From Porphyra umbilicalis (taxonomy: Eukaryota > Rhodophyta > Bangiophyceae > Bangiales > Bangiaceae): a DNA stretch of 64,000 nt. Positions 32,144-43,292 of this stretch are shown here, piece after piece; positions within the stretch are counted from its first letter, which is position 1; every line of letters begins with the position of its first letter. The stretch is from the NCBI GenBank assembly GCA_002049455.2, contig KV918831.1, forward strand, positions 186,001-250,000. The letters run 5' to 3'. Both the position numbers and the translations under genes were made by a program. Under the pieces are notes generated by a model. The model did not search any database and was not told where the DNA came from. It worked only from the letters and a program-made list of their open reading frames with translations.

Positions 32144-33967
32144 GGTGACGGACCGCCCCCACTCGGGCGCGGGGCGCCGCGGCACGCACGGGCGGTACAG
32201 CCGCAACTCACCGTACGACCGTCCTGCAACGGCGGGGGTGTAGACAGCGACGGTGCCCACGTCCGAACGCGCCCCCGCCGATGGCAGCCACCACCACCCC
32301 ACGACGCGGGGGACCGAGCGCGCGGCACCGACCCGCCGCCGGGGAGGGCGAGCGCGGTGCCGGACAGACGCGGCTCGCGTGTCGCCGCGGGACAAAGGGG
32401 CGTACCCCGCCGCCGCCACCGTCGCCGGCCGTCACCACCCCCACCGACGGACCGCCAGGTGCCGTCAGGGAGGCGCGCCGACGCCCCCCGCCCGTGGCGG
32501 CTGCGCCCAGCAGACGGCGTCCCGGCACCCGCCGGGGGCGCGGGGGCAAGAGCACGCGCGGTCGCCCGTGACCCTGCCCGTGACCCTGCCGCCGCACCTG
32601 CGTCTGCCGGCGCGCTCGCCTGCTTGTGCGAGCAAAAAAAAAAAAAGAAAGAAAGAAACAAGCAGCGCACGGGGGAAAGCGCCGCCGCAGGCCGAGGGAC
32701 GTCCCGCCCCCATCGTCGGGTGAAATGCGGGCAGCCGGCCGTCTGGCAAATGCATGCACGGCAGGCGTGCTCTTCAATAGGAGTCGTTGGGGAGTCGTTG
32801 CAGAGTCGTTAAGAGTCGTTGGAGAGTCGTTGGCGCGGCCGCTTGCCGCAGACAACCACAAGGACCCCTCAGACAGCGGCGGCACGGCCCCAGGCCGTGG
32901 TGGGCCGACGCCCGTCCTGCTGGCGGGGACGCACCGTCGGGGTCAGACGACCATCGCCGCGACCCCCGCCCCATCGCCCCGTGCATTCACGTCGCGAGTG
33001 GGTGAGGAGCAGCGAGTTGCCACGCAAGCGCGTTCAACGGACATTCTGAGGCACCCCATCGGGACTTGAAAGCCGCTGATTATTTTGATCATTTTTTCCA
33101 TTGTATGTTAGTATCAAACATGCTATACTTTGTCTAAATACGCACATTGCTCGGGAGACAGCACGACCAAATGAAAAGGTCAGCACAAAGCAGTTCAAAT
33201 GTGCTCTCCGCTACACACAACCAGAAGGCACACCTTTATCGCGGTGTCCAACAGGCTCATGGGCCGTGCATCAGGAAAACAGTACTGCATCGAGCCCTGT
33301 GACAACGCGTGAACAGCCCTCGGACGACTCGTATGTATCACGGTCCACATCCGTACCCGGGTCGGCATTGCATCGGGCTGCGGAGACATGCGCTCGGTAC
33401 GGATTTCGAGCTTGGCGGCCCCCGCGCCCAGCGTTCGTCAGAGGGCTGCGTTGCAGTCCAACGCCTGAGCCACTCCATTGCAGGTGTCGTTCGGGAAAGT
33501 GCATGACGTGCATGAGCAAGAGCCGGCGGCGGACCGACTGGCCCTACAGGCGGCCGGGATTGCATCTTAAAGGGATCCCTGACCTCATCGTCACCTGCAG
33601 AGCTGCTCGAGCACCGATGCCCACAACTCTGATCCGACCGCCGCGGGCAGGTTGCCGCCAGCCAATCGTGTGCTGGGGGATGCTCCGACCCGCCTGCCGG
33701 AGCTTCCGTGGTTGGTACACTCGCAAGGTTCATCAACTGGCTGGCTGCGACATGCCTCGCGGAAACAAGTGGCGCTCTGCTCAGTCCAGAGCCGGGGCGG
33801 AGTCACGCCAGCGCAAAGCCAGGAGGGATAAACAGTCGTGAAGCAACGACGACAGCATCTAGTCACAGACAGGCAAACGACAAAGGCAAGAAGAAAAGCA
33901 ACAGATCGGCTCCCACAGAAAAAAAAACCGCCGGCCAGCACACACGGCTGCGCAATAAATACAAGCC
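32144..33967. other. Intergenic between two minus-strand genes
   Basis: This contains the upstream region of the NT-C2 gene and the 3' region of the TIR-kinase gene. A phased GAGTCGTT array lies at 32781-32831 and an AT-rich patch at about 33070-33140. Open frames are unsupported. Confidence 0.45.
32781..32831. promoter_or_regulatory. Five helically phased GAGTCGTT (AACGACTC) motifs
   Basis: GAGTCGTT occurs at 32781, 32792, 32803, 32813 and 32824, so starts are 11, 11, 10 and 11 bp apart, about one DNA turn. Spacer bases vary while the octamer is invariant, which argues for selection on the octamer rather than simple slippage. The cluster lies 638-688 bp upstream of the NT-C2 gene start. It may be a multi-site transcription-factor platform, with all sites on one face of the helix. 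Confidence 0.5.
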
Positions 33968-36900
33968 CTAGCGCTCCTGATGACACAAGGTGCCCAGGGT
34001 CTGCACCAGCTCGGAGAACCGCGGCCGCTTGTCGGGCACGTCCGCAAAGCAGATGCCGATAAGCTGGCGGAGCTGTTGCAACGCTGGTGGACACCCCGGC
34101 TCCGCAGGCGGGAGCTCCAGCTTCTCGTTCCTGCTGCCGACCTTGAAGACCACCTGCATTGGATGATCATCGCGCCACGGCTTCTCGCACATGACCAGCT
34201 CCCACAGGATGACGCCAAAGGAAAAGACGTCGCTCTGCTCATCAAACGGATCTTGGCGCAGTAGCTCCGGCGCCATCCATTCCGGCGTCCCGCCCGGCCC
34301 CGTATTGACGTAGGTGGCCACGCGTAGGCGGGAGAGGCCAAAGTCCGTAATCTTGACCTCGCGCACGTTCGTGCCCAGCAGGATGTTGGGCGACTTGAGA
34401 TCCCGATGGATGACGACAGGGTACTGCGCGTGCAGGTACTCCATGCCCTTCGCCACCCCGAAGGCAATCCACAGCGACTTGAGCAGTGGGAAGGGACCGA
34501 GATTGTTTCGCCGCCGCCTGTGGATGGCGCGGTACAGCGAGCCGCCCGGCATGAACTCAAGGATGATCGCCAGGGAGGGGGCCTGGATGCTGGCCCCCAA
34601 GAAGGACACGACGTTGGGGTGACTCAGCTTGCTCATCAGCTTCATCTCCACCATAAACTCGGCCATGACCGCCTGCGGGTCGTCGTCCTCCACCTTCTGC
34701 AGGGTCTTGACCGCCACCATCTGATTCTCCCACTTGCACTTGTACACCTCCCCAAAGCCGCCAGCACCGATGCGGGGCCCAAACACGATCGACGAGAAGC
34801 CCATCGCCCATTCCTCGCGCCAAACCTTGTCAAAGAACATATTCTCGACAGAGTCCTCTGCCGACTGCACTGCCGGTGCGGCTGCCGCTGCCGCGTCCGC
34901 CGCCGCCGCCACCGTGGCCTCGTCCTCATCCTCACGGAACATGGTGCGGTTGTTGCCATTCTCCTTTTTCATCAGCAGCTTGTCGGCAAGCAGCAGCTTG
35001 CCTCCACCCGCCGCCCCGGCCGCGCCCGGCCCGGCGCTGGAGCTGTCGGTACCCTCAGCAAAGGCGTCTGGCTCCGCCGCATCGGCAGGCCCGGCCGACA
35101 GGCCCGACAGCGCCGACAAGATCTCGTCAAGTAGCATCGTCGCCGACTCAAAGGCCGCCTCGCGACAATCCACACCCTCCGTGGCGACCAGCCGACGCGC
35201 GAGCGGCGTCAAGTCGCAGCTCCGCCAGAAGAGGGGGATAATGAAGTTACCCTGCGACTCGAAATCCCGGCAATAGGCAAGAGAAAAGGCCTCTGTACAC
35301 TCCACCGAATGGAAGTAGTCGTCCGACAGCAGCGACAGGAAGATGCGCGACGTATTGAGCGCGCCCATAGCAGCCTCGTTGACAACCCCCCGAGCACGCA
35401 CGGAAACCTCACGCGGCTCCGCGTCGTACACCCGGATGTTCTCGTTCTTGGACCGCAGGTACGCCATCATCTGCTGCGCCGACGGTCGGTCCGCCTCGGC
35501 GTACGAGAAGAAGACGTCGTGGCGGATCTCCATCGAAGCCGCCGCCGCCGCCGCCGCCGCAGCGGCGGTCTTTGACTTGACCTTGGCAAACGTCTCAATG
35601 TCCTTACTGATATCCGTCTCTGGCAGCAGGATCTTGACCGTCTTGAGCGGCAGGCCCATCTGCATCCAGCCGACCGACACATCCACCGCCGCCTTCACAA
35701 AGTGCTTTCGGAGGCTCGGGCTCAGCAGCGCACCCGACAGCGGCAGCAAGACCGAGCTGATCTGCACATCACCACCTAGCACAGTCGTCAAACACTTCAT
35801 GATGTCGAGCACAATGTTGTCGTCGCGCGTCAGCTCCTCACCCGGGTCTTCGTAGACCAGCAGGCGCTTGAACTCAAAACCACGGGGGCGGGGCTTGGGC
35901 AGCGGCCGGCTCAACCAGCAGTGGTAGTGCCGGCGGTAACTGGGCTGCGGCTTGGTCTCCTTCTCCAGCTGCGCGAGCGACAGGCCCGAGCGGTTCAGGG
36001 CGGCCAGCGCAGAGTCACGGTTGCCCTTGTATACGCCGCGCTCGCGCAAGTACACTACCATCAGGTCCGTCTCGTCCTCGGGGGCGAGGCCCTCCACCGA
36101 CCCCTGCATCAGCTCAATCCGGCCCGTAAAGTCCTTACGGTGGACGTTGATGAAGTCGAGCCGCTTCAGGCCGAGCTTCTCTGGCGGCGAGTACTTGCCA
36201 GAGGCAGTGCCCTCGCCGGCGGCAGCAGCTGCAGCACCCCCAGCAACAGCTACAGCGCTGCTGCCAGCCGCCTCAACGACGGCCTTCGGGACGCTACCCG
36301 CTGGCGGCACCTCGGGCGTCTTGGATGAGCCGATCGCACCCGCCGAGCCACGGCGCGCAGAGCGGCCAGACATGGCACGCTGGAGGAGCCCCTTCGGCGC
36401 GGTGCCCGTGCTCGACACGTTGCCCGCCGCTCCGTTGCCAACGCTGCTGTTGGTCGATGTCGGGCCGGCCTTGCTGCTCCCGGCAGAGGACAAAGGCACT
36501 GTGCTGCTGCTGTCCGGCGAAGACATGGGCGGCGATGACGACGGCGAGCTCGACGCCGGCGACACACTCGAGCCAGTCGCGTCCGACGCAGCAGCAGCAG
36601 CTGCTGCTTTTCTATTCGACCGCTCCGACCGAATCTTCACGCGCTTGTCTGAACCAAGAGAAAAACAGAGAGGAAGAGGGCGGTAGATAGATGAAATCAC
36701 CGGGCAGGGAGGCAAGCAAGAATCAACATATCGATACAAGCGACCCAACAAGTCAGTATATGCACCTCCATGTGGCACGAACGGCCAATGCCGCCGCACC
36801 AAGCCAGCGACCGCTCACAGCGGGCTAACTCAACCAGGCGGGACGCCTCGCGGGACACCTTCGGGTTAGCCGCGACCGTTGCGCCTTTCCCACCCTGCCT

Positions 36901-37101
36901 CCCACCTTGTAGATCTCCGAGGCACTCAAGAATTGCAGGCAAGGAGAGGGACTGCAAACAACCAGCAGCATGCAAGAACCATCCGCATCAACTGCAGCAC
37001 TTGCCCGCTTCACCCACCCACTCCCCGCCCCAGGATCGAAATCGGTGCACCACCAACGTACCTCGCACCTTGTCCACCACCGAGGACTGATTGGCACCCA
37101 T
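33968..37101 (-). CDS. Myristoylation signal - macro-like - TIR - TKL protein kinase fusion
   Basis: Two exons are predicted: 37101-37062 and 36648-33968, with a 413-nt GTACGT...TTCAG intron in phase 1, giving 906 residues ending in TAG. Exon 1 encodes MGANQSSVVDKVR: Gly2 and Ser6 fit the N-myristoylation consensus. Residues 11-27 are strongly basic (KVRDKRVKIRSERSNRK), so myristate plus a polybasic patch should place it at a membrane. A low-complexity stretch leads to a domain at ~180-355 (RIELMQGSVEGL..., VQISSVLLPLSGA..., LPLKTVKILLPE) that follows macro-domain order. A TIR domain follows at ~390-528 (HDVFFSYAEADR, SRIFLSLLSDDYFHSVECTEAF), with a Glu where NADase TIRs have theirs. A TKL kinase occupies ~630-900: GAGGFGEVYKC, VAVK with K661, HRDLKSPN at 761-768, DFG at 782-784, and GTPEWMAPE. 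All catalytic kinase residues are present. Confidence 0.85.
36649..37061 (-). other. Intron of the TIR-kinase gene
   Basis: The donor is GAG-GTACGT and the acceptor is a pyrimidine-rich tract ending TTGGTTCAG. Splicing joins CGA G to AC AAG, giving Arg-Asp-Lys. The intron is phase 1. It separates the 40-nt first exon, which carries the myristoylation signal, from the rest. Confidence 0.7.
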
Positions 37102-39900
37102 AGTGCCTCTGGTCCGGCCACGCGCCGCAGCAGCTCCTGCCTGTCACAGCTGCCGACAGGTCGGCAGTACCGCCTACAAGTCGTGAGGTGCGAGGGCGTC
37201 TCGCTCACACCCTCCCAACGTCGTCCGCCGCCTACAGTCACACTGGCCAGGCGAGAACGGATAGCCCCCCCGTGCACACCGCGGCGATACCCACCGTGTC
37301 GCGTCCGACAACGCGGCCGTGCTCGCCCACAGTCGCACTCACAAGCACCACGGCGTCTTCTGCCGGCGCGTCACGCGGCGGTCGTCCGCACCACCTGCCC
37401 CGCGGCGTCAACACACCCGACGTCGGCGGCGCGGCAACAACGACAGCGCGGCGACGGAGCGGTCGACGGGGCGGCCGGCGGTTGCGAAAGTAAGGGTATG
37501 CCGCCGACACCCCCGCGCGACCGAGTGGTCGGAAAGCAACCGACGCGCCGGCCGCGTGACACGAGACGTCAGCACACTGCCACACAGGTCAATGACGGAA
37601 GGGGGGGCGCTCTAGGGGAGCACAATTAGGGCCACGCCGGAGGAGCAACGAGCACGGCGAGAGCGCACAGCAGCACGCGCACGGGGCAGGTGGCAGGCAT
37701 GCAGAGCAGTCGGCGACGGCACGGCCGCTTGCTGCCTCCACACGACACACGGGCAATCGCCGTCGGTCCCCCCGCCGCGACCGGCCGCTGGCTGGTATGG
37801 CGGCCTGTACTGCAGCGCACAGGGCGCAGCGCCAGTCAGCACTTCCCTTCCCCCCGCCTGTCGGGCGCGTTATCAGTCGTGGTAACAGGAGGGTAGCGGA
37901 AGAGTCGGGGGGAGCGAGGGGGAAGGAGGTAGAGGAGACAAGCAACGGACGAGAAAAAGCCACGCCGCGTCGGCTGCAGGCGCCTACGCCACGACCCGGT
38001 GACCGACGGCCGCTCGTACGAGCGGACCAAGGTAGCAGCAACGACCGCCAGGCCCTGCCGTCAGGGACGACCGAGCCGTGACACCACGGTCCAATTCGAG
38101 GGGGGGCCGACCGGGGCGGCGCTAAAGATTGGGAGCGTACCCGATTCACGCCGTGCACCACGCGTCGCGGCGATCGGCTGCGGGTCGTCGCCGCGCAGGC
38201 GCGGGCGCGCCCGCCACCGTCGCACGTGTTGGTGACAAAGGCACACCGGGCGCCAAATAAAGGCACCCCCGCCCTGCCCAGCGTCTAGAAGGCGGGACGA
38301 CAGCGTGGGACGCCACTCTGGCTGCGAAAGCGGAGAATGGGGTCGGCAGCGCCGCTCCGTGCAGGGTCGCGGTGGGAGGAGGGCAGGACGGGATTCGAAG
38401 GTCCGCCAACCGCCAGGTCCTGGCCCAGACTGAACAGAGAACGCGCTCGACGCCTCGCTGAGCACCAGGTGTCCCGCCCGTGGCCCTCTGTCCGCGTGTG
38501 TCGCTGCGTGCCCGCCCCAGCGTACAGACCGTGTCGGCGTTGCCTCAATGGGGCCGCCGCACCGAGGTCGCCGACGACAGTAACAGCCACCAGGGCCTTC
38601 CCGTGGCACGGTCCTGCTCCTTCAAGCCCCCACCGGGTGCCCCCTGCCTCACCTCCCAGGGGCGGGTCGGCGGCGCTGACCGGGTTTCTTTCGAGCGCGG
38701 ACGGCCCGTCAGTCGGCAGGTACAGGAGATGAAAGCAGGAGTGCCGGGCTCGTCCACCCGTGCGGAGGCCACGCGCAGTCCGGCCAAGGGCGCCTGGGAG
38801 AGTCAGCCGAGTGGCGCACGACACCCCCTCTGAGCACCGCCTGGCGCGGAACAACAGGGAGACAATAATTCCACAAAGATCCTTGCACAAGACACGCCCG
38901 CACAGCTGAACAGAGCGGGTGCCCACAAGCGCGGGTTCGAGGCGGGTTCTGCTTTTCCCGCGCCCCAGTGACCAGCACGACACCAAATGGTGGCGCGGTT
39001 GACTGCCACGACCGCCCTTGCCGAATGGGAGAGCGGGGGGCAGCCGTGCTCGGGGCAGCAAACGCGGCTGCCGTGCTCATCACTCGTGGCGGCCGCACAG
39101 CCAATCCAGTTGCAGGCGGTACCGGGCCTCAGTGAGCGAGCGAGTCGTGGCCTTCTGGCGTGGCGCCCCAGGTCAGGGCCACCCGATAGGCTCGATCGCC
39201 GGTTTTTTCAGTTGCCATTTCTCGCAGTCGTCAAAGACGCTGGACAGTAACCCCGGATCTGACAACGCGGATCAAGCAATCCGCTGATCCAGGAGGTGAT
39301 TTCGTTGCTTACAGAAAGCTCCACAGTCAACGGTGCTGACTGTGCCCACCCAGGCTCTCTGAAAACGACGCGCCGGGGCCATCTTCCGCAACCATCCTCT
39401 GAACTACAAAGGAAGGCGTATGTAGCGTCGTACGGTATAGCCTTCTCTGTGCTCCGCGATGCTCCCTGCCGTGAAGTCCACTTTCTGTTGCTATTCTGAC
39501 GCACCACAAACGTCGTTCTTTGTCGACTGCAGAGAGAGCAGGGAGAGATGAAGGCCTCACCAAGAGATGTTCCATTGGCCATTGCCAGGTACAGTGAGTC
39601 CCCGCCAAGACAATGGGGGAAAGGGGCTAATGATCCTGCGAAGAACAGCAAAAAAATCTCCATGCCGACAAGAAAACACCGGCAAGTATACAACTACATT
39701 GTGCCAGCCAATCTAACTGATGAACTCACAATATTCCCGGGAATGTGAAAAAGTACTTTTTGACAGTTACGCAACACTCGTTGGGTGTCCAGGGACAGGG
39801 TAGTTGCATACTGCATGGCACAGGCCTTGATACAGTACTGCACGCATGTGCACTTGTGAATACAAAAGTCTGGCCACCGTCAGCCAGAGCGTCAACCTGG
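37102..39900. other. No recognisable gene
   Basis: This begins with the upstream region of the TIR-kinase gene. Several Arg/Pro/Ala-rich open frames on both strands (such as 37589-38266 minus and 38285-39061 minus) have no recognisable domain. The 39208-39693 minus frame has a hydrophobic N-terminus but otherwise no coding signature. Confidence 0.4.
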
Positions 39901-39922
39901 CGCACGGTGTGATGGGGGGCCT

Positions 39923-40056
39923 TATTGTGCTTTTCACAAAAACTGGATCCGCAACATCCGCTTCAGCATCATTTACCGCACCCTGAGCCAATGAAACAGT
40001 GATTTTGCAACGGAAGCTGATGCACCGAGGTCCAGTTTTTTTGAGAAGCACAATAA
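39923..40056. mobile_element. Small MITE-like inverted-repeat element
   Basis: Left arm 39923-39948 (TTATTGTGCTTTTCACAAAA...) and right arm 40031-40056 are complementary at about 24 of 26 positions. Partial complementarity continues inwards (GCTTCAGCATC against GAAGCTGATGC). It is short, non-coding and hairpin-forming, as expected of a miniature inverted-repeat element. The outer boundaries are uncertain. Confidence 0.5.
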
Positions 40057-40381
40057 CGGTGGCCAATGAGAAGCCGCGGCGGTGTGGTGCGACCGCGCGC
40101 GGAGCTCGATTGGCTGGATTGAGTGCTGGTGGGCCGGGCGGCCCCACGTTTCTGTTGTGGTATGATATGAAATTTCGCACCTGGAAAGTCTGCGTGGCAG
40201 GTCCATATATGCCATGCGAGGAAAACATGTCGACTCCTGACGTCCGAGGACACAAGGATGACAAGGTTGAGAGGGGATAACTATAGTCGGATGAATACAG
40301 CTGAAATTTTCACTGTATTATTGCAAACCGTGGATCGGCAGACTATAATTATGCAACGTGTACACCACGTTTTTCTAAACG

Positions 40382-41350
40382 CGAAAAAGACACCCATGTA
40401 GCCCCACGTGAGGAAAACACGATTTGGGACACCCCTCATCGAAGCTCCAGTGAGCACATGAGCTTTGGCGTTGCAAACCTTTATGGTGCGTGTCCCAAAA
40501 ATGAGACATGCGCGTTTTCTGAAGGACTGACACATCACTACACGGGGGCAGGCGGCGTGGGGTACGAGAAATTTCTCGACTGGCCTCCATGGAAAGAGCC
40601 TCTCCCGACGCGTGCTTGGCTGACAACTCCTTAATACCCGCCTGTGGGCCCTGTTCTGTGGACCTCTCAGATAGCCCCGATCTTGGAGCCAGTCTTTGTC
40701 AGGTTCTTGGGGTTAACGGTTTGCAACGCCAAAGCGCATGTGCTAACTGGAGCTTCGATGAGGGGTGTCCCAAATCGTGTTTTCCTCACAGGGGGCTACA
40801 TGGGTGTCTTTTTCACGTTTTTATTGGTAAGGTGGTGCCCTTTTCTTGGTGCACAGATTGTCAGCACATGCCTGCTCTAGTATCTGTGCATTTGATTGGG
40901 CCGCGTGATCGTCGTCACCTGTCGAAGTTGCAATGAATGACACTTTCCCCCATGACACGTCAGGATGTGCCGCCTCTGCTAACACTGTCAGGGGCTGTTC
41001 TGGAAGCATAGTGGGACCGAGTGGGTCACATTACATTATCGGACCGTTGCAGAAGGCCAGTGGGCCGGGAAAATAAGAAAAAACCGCCATGTCTCATTTT
41101 TGGGACACGCACTATACTCCCAAGAACCTGACAAAGACTGGCTCCAAGATCGGGGCTATCTGAGAGGTCCACAGAACAGGGCCCACAGGCGGGTACAGTA
41201 TTAAGGAGTTGTCAGCCAAGCACGCGTCGGGAGAGGCTCTTTCCATGGCGGCCAGTCGAGAAATTTCTCGTACCCCACGCCGCCTGCCCCCGTGCAGTGA
41301 TGTGTCAGTCCTTCAGAAAACGCGCATGTCTCATCTTCGGGACACGCACC
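40382..41350. mobile_element. Nested foldback structure (A-B-A'-spacer-B')
   Basis: Segment A (40382-40479) is the near-complement of A' (40718-40817). Segment B (40486-40711) is the near-complement of B' (41119-41350). B therefore sits in the loop of the A/A' hairpin and is itself repeated in reverse 400 bp downstream. B' is bounded by direct copies of CATGTCTCATTTTTGGGACA and its variant (about 41089 and 41325). No transposase is encoded. The arrangement fits foldback elements or MITEs inserted into each other and then rearranged. Confidence 0.7.
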
Positions 41351-41396
41351 GTAACTTAAATATATCAGAAAAGTCCAATGTGCCAACCTTTAACTA

Positions 41397-42099
41397 ATTC
41401 CAGGCACCTACGTGCAATACCCTGGCCTTCAGGGCGGTGGCGCGCTCGGCGACGCATAGATACCGGGAAGCCGGCCGGCTCCATGGCCGCGAGCACGCAC
41501 GGGGGCACGTGCAGCCACGTTGCCGTGGCGGGGGGGGTGTGGGGCGGGGAAAGGGGTGCCGCCGCCGCCGCCGCGACGGCGGTGGCCCGCCGGCGTGGTG
41601 CAACGCCTACGGACGGGGCCGTCACCCCGCCGCGCAGCGCACCTGCGCGCGGCCGAGATGGCGCACGGGCGGGCGGATTCGATCGACCACCGCGCGACGG
41701 GGCGCCTCTAACCGTGCCGCGAGATGGCGTTAGAAACCGCCGACGTGCCGCCGCCACAGAAGCCGGCGCGCAGGCACGATCACCCGCGGGTCATCGCGGG
41801 CTCGTCGAACCCCGGAAGTCGCTGCACGTGGTCGCCGCGCGCAACTCGGGGCGGTGGGGGGGGGCAGGGGGGCAGGCGCCGTCTGGGCCCTGTGACCCTT
41901 GTGGCAGGACAGTCCTTCTCAGCCGGGTAACTCTATTCGCTTTTAGCGTCATCGCGACCCTTCCAACGCTGACACGCCCTCAGATCCCTGAGGACATGAA
42001 TGCAGACTGCCACCTCTGAAACGGAGAGCAAGTCCCTGTATCTAAGTATATGTGTGCATCACTACACTTTGAGAGCACCCTGTCCTAAAGGCCAGGGAA
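41397..42099 (+). repeat. 700-bp dispersed repeat, copy A
   Basis: This is a member of a family with four near full-length copies here. It begins (A)ATTCCAGGCAC, has a conserved ATACCCTGGCCTTCAGGGCG near the left end and a GC-rich centre. A conserved ~200-bp right part (GACAGTCCTTCTCAGCC..., CACTACACTTTGAGAGCACC) ends AAAGGCCAGGGAA. The right end inverted (TTCCCTGGCCTTTAGGAC) resembles the left-hand CCCTGGCCTTCAGGGC, so the copies have imperfect terminal inverted repeats. No protein is encoded consistently across copies. It is probably a non-autonomous DNA transposon. Confidence 0.75.
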
Positions 42100-43292
42100 C
42101 TCTGGTACCTGAACGGTACCCAGATTTGCCAATACGCGTACTCACACTTCAGCCCTGTTCTGGCTGGAAAGTACGCTTGAACCTGACCTCTCGCGCTCGA
42201 CATGCACCGTTGCTGCCATGGAACGTTCCGAATACTCGGGCGCTATTCTAAAAAGGGTACGCTTGGAGACCCCTGGTTTGAAAGCACGACATTAAAACCG
42301 GCCTGATCAGACAAGATTGACGTACAGATGTTTGAAGTCGTCGAGTATTGATCCATTCTGTCTGAAACATATGATCCTGTATTTCGTAAATAGTTCTCTT
42401 CAATATACTTGTACTTGTATTGGATCATGTATTCCCGGCCCAATGGGATGGCGTCGATTTTTTTCGCGTGGCCAAAGTGCGATGACATTCCTATGCACAA
42501 CGTTGCAAAGCAGACGATGGAGGACCCCCGCGTCCGCAGCTGCGCAGCTGCTGCTGCTTCGCAGCTGCCAACCTGCGCAGTGGGGCTTAGACCGTGTACC
42601 TTACAGATCTGCGAATCCTCTGCAATGGCGTGTTGCAGACTGCTTGTACAGTAGGTCTGGAAAAGCGGCCGCGTGAGCCACGAGTAGCATGATTTCCTGC
42701 AGCAGAGATCTGCCGAGCAGCTCATTGTCGTGCATTTATGCACAAAAAAACGGAGGACCGGTGCTTTTCTTTCATGAAAAGCACCGTGACGGTGCCGAGA
42801 CCTTGTGCCAAAAAGGTCCAGCGTGTTCCCCCGTTCTGTTTCTGCCCACGACAAGCCTTTATTGTTTTTGACCTGCAGGAAATCTGCTGTTAAAATGTTG
42901 CAGGTCGCTGCCGGACCCCTGTTGCAGCGCACATTTTCTGCGCCGGATCTGTGGAAACATGCCACTGGGCTGCACTTGCAGCGCATGTATTCAGCATCAA
43001 GTCTGCCGCAGAATGACGATAACGGCTTCCTATTGGTGAAAATGAGATAACTCCGCGCCTCCTAGGAGTTATACTAGCGCACAGCAGAAGAACGGCACGA
43101 GCTGAGCATAATCTCAGCATTTAGAAGATCTAGTCAAGCAGCGAAAGAGAAGAAAACATGCGTGCCGATCTGCCAGTTATCTGTTGAGCCAGCAGGCTGC
43201 CAGCACAAAATGGCCCGACCTGCAGCCATTTGGCAGACTGTGGAGATCCTGCAACAGCCTGCAACATGGAATCAGCAGATCCGTAAGGTAGA
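42100..43292. other. Non-coding stretch between repeat copies
   Basis: No gene is supported. It contains a short perfect hairpin at 42762-42787 (GGTGCTTTTC / GAAAAGCACC) and the 24-base segment at 42575-42598 that recurs inverted at the right end of copy B. Confidence 0.4.

Noticed and set aside
38380-38460. tRNA-like B-box (TTCGAATCC on the minus strand)
   Set aside because: The bases flanking the would-be T-loop do not form a T-stem and no acceptor stem or A-box could be matched.
39208-39693. Possible secreted protein on the minus strand
   Set aside because: The hydrophobic N-terminus is the only supportive feature. The rest is not protein-like and there is no repeat or domain.
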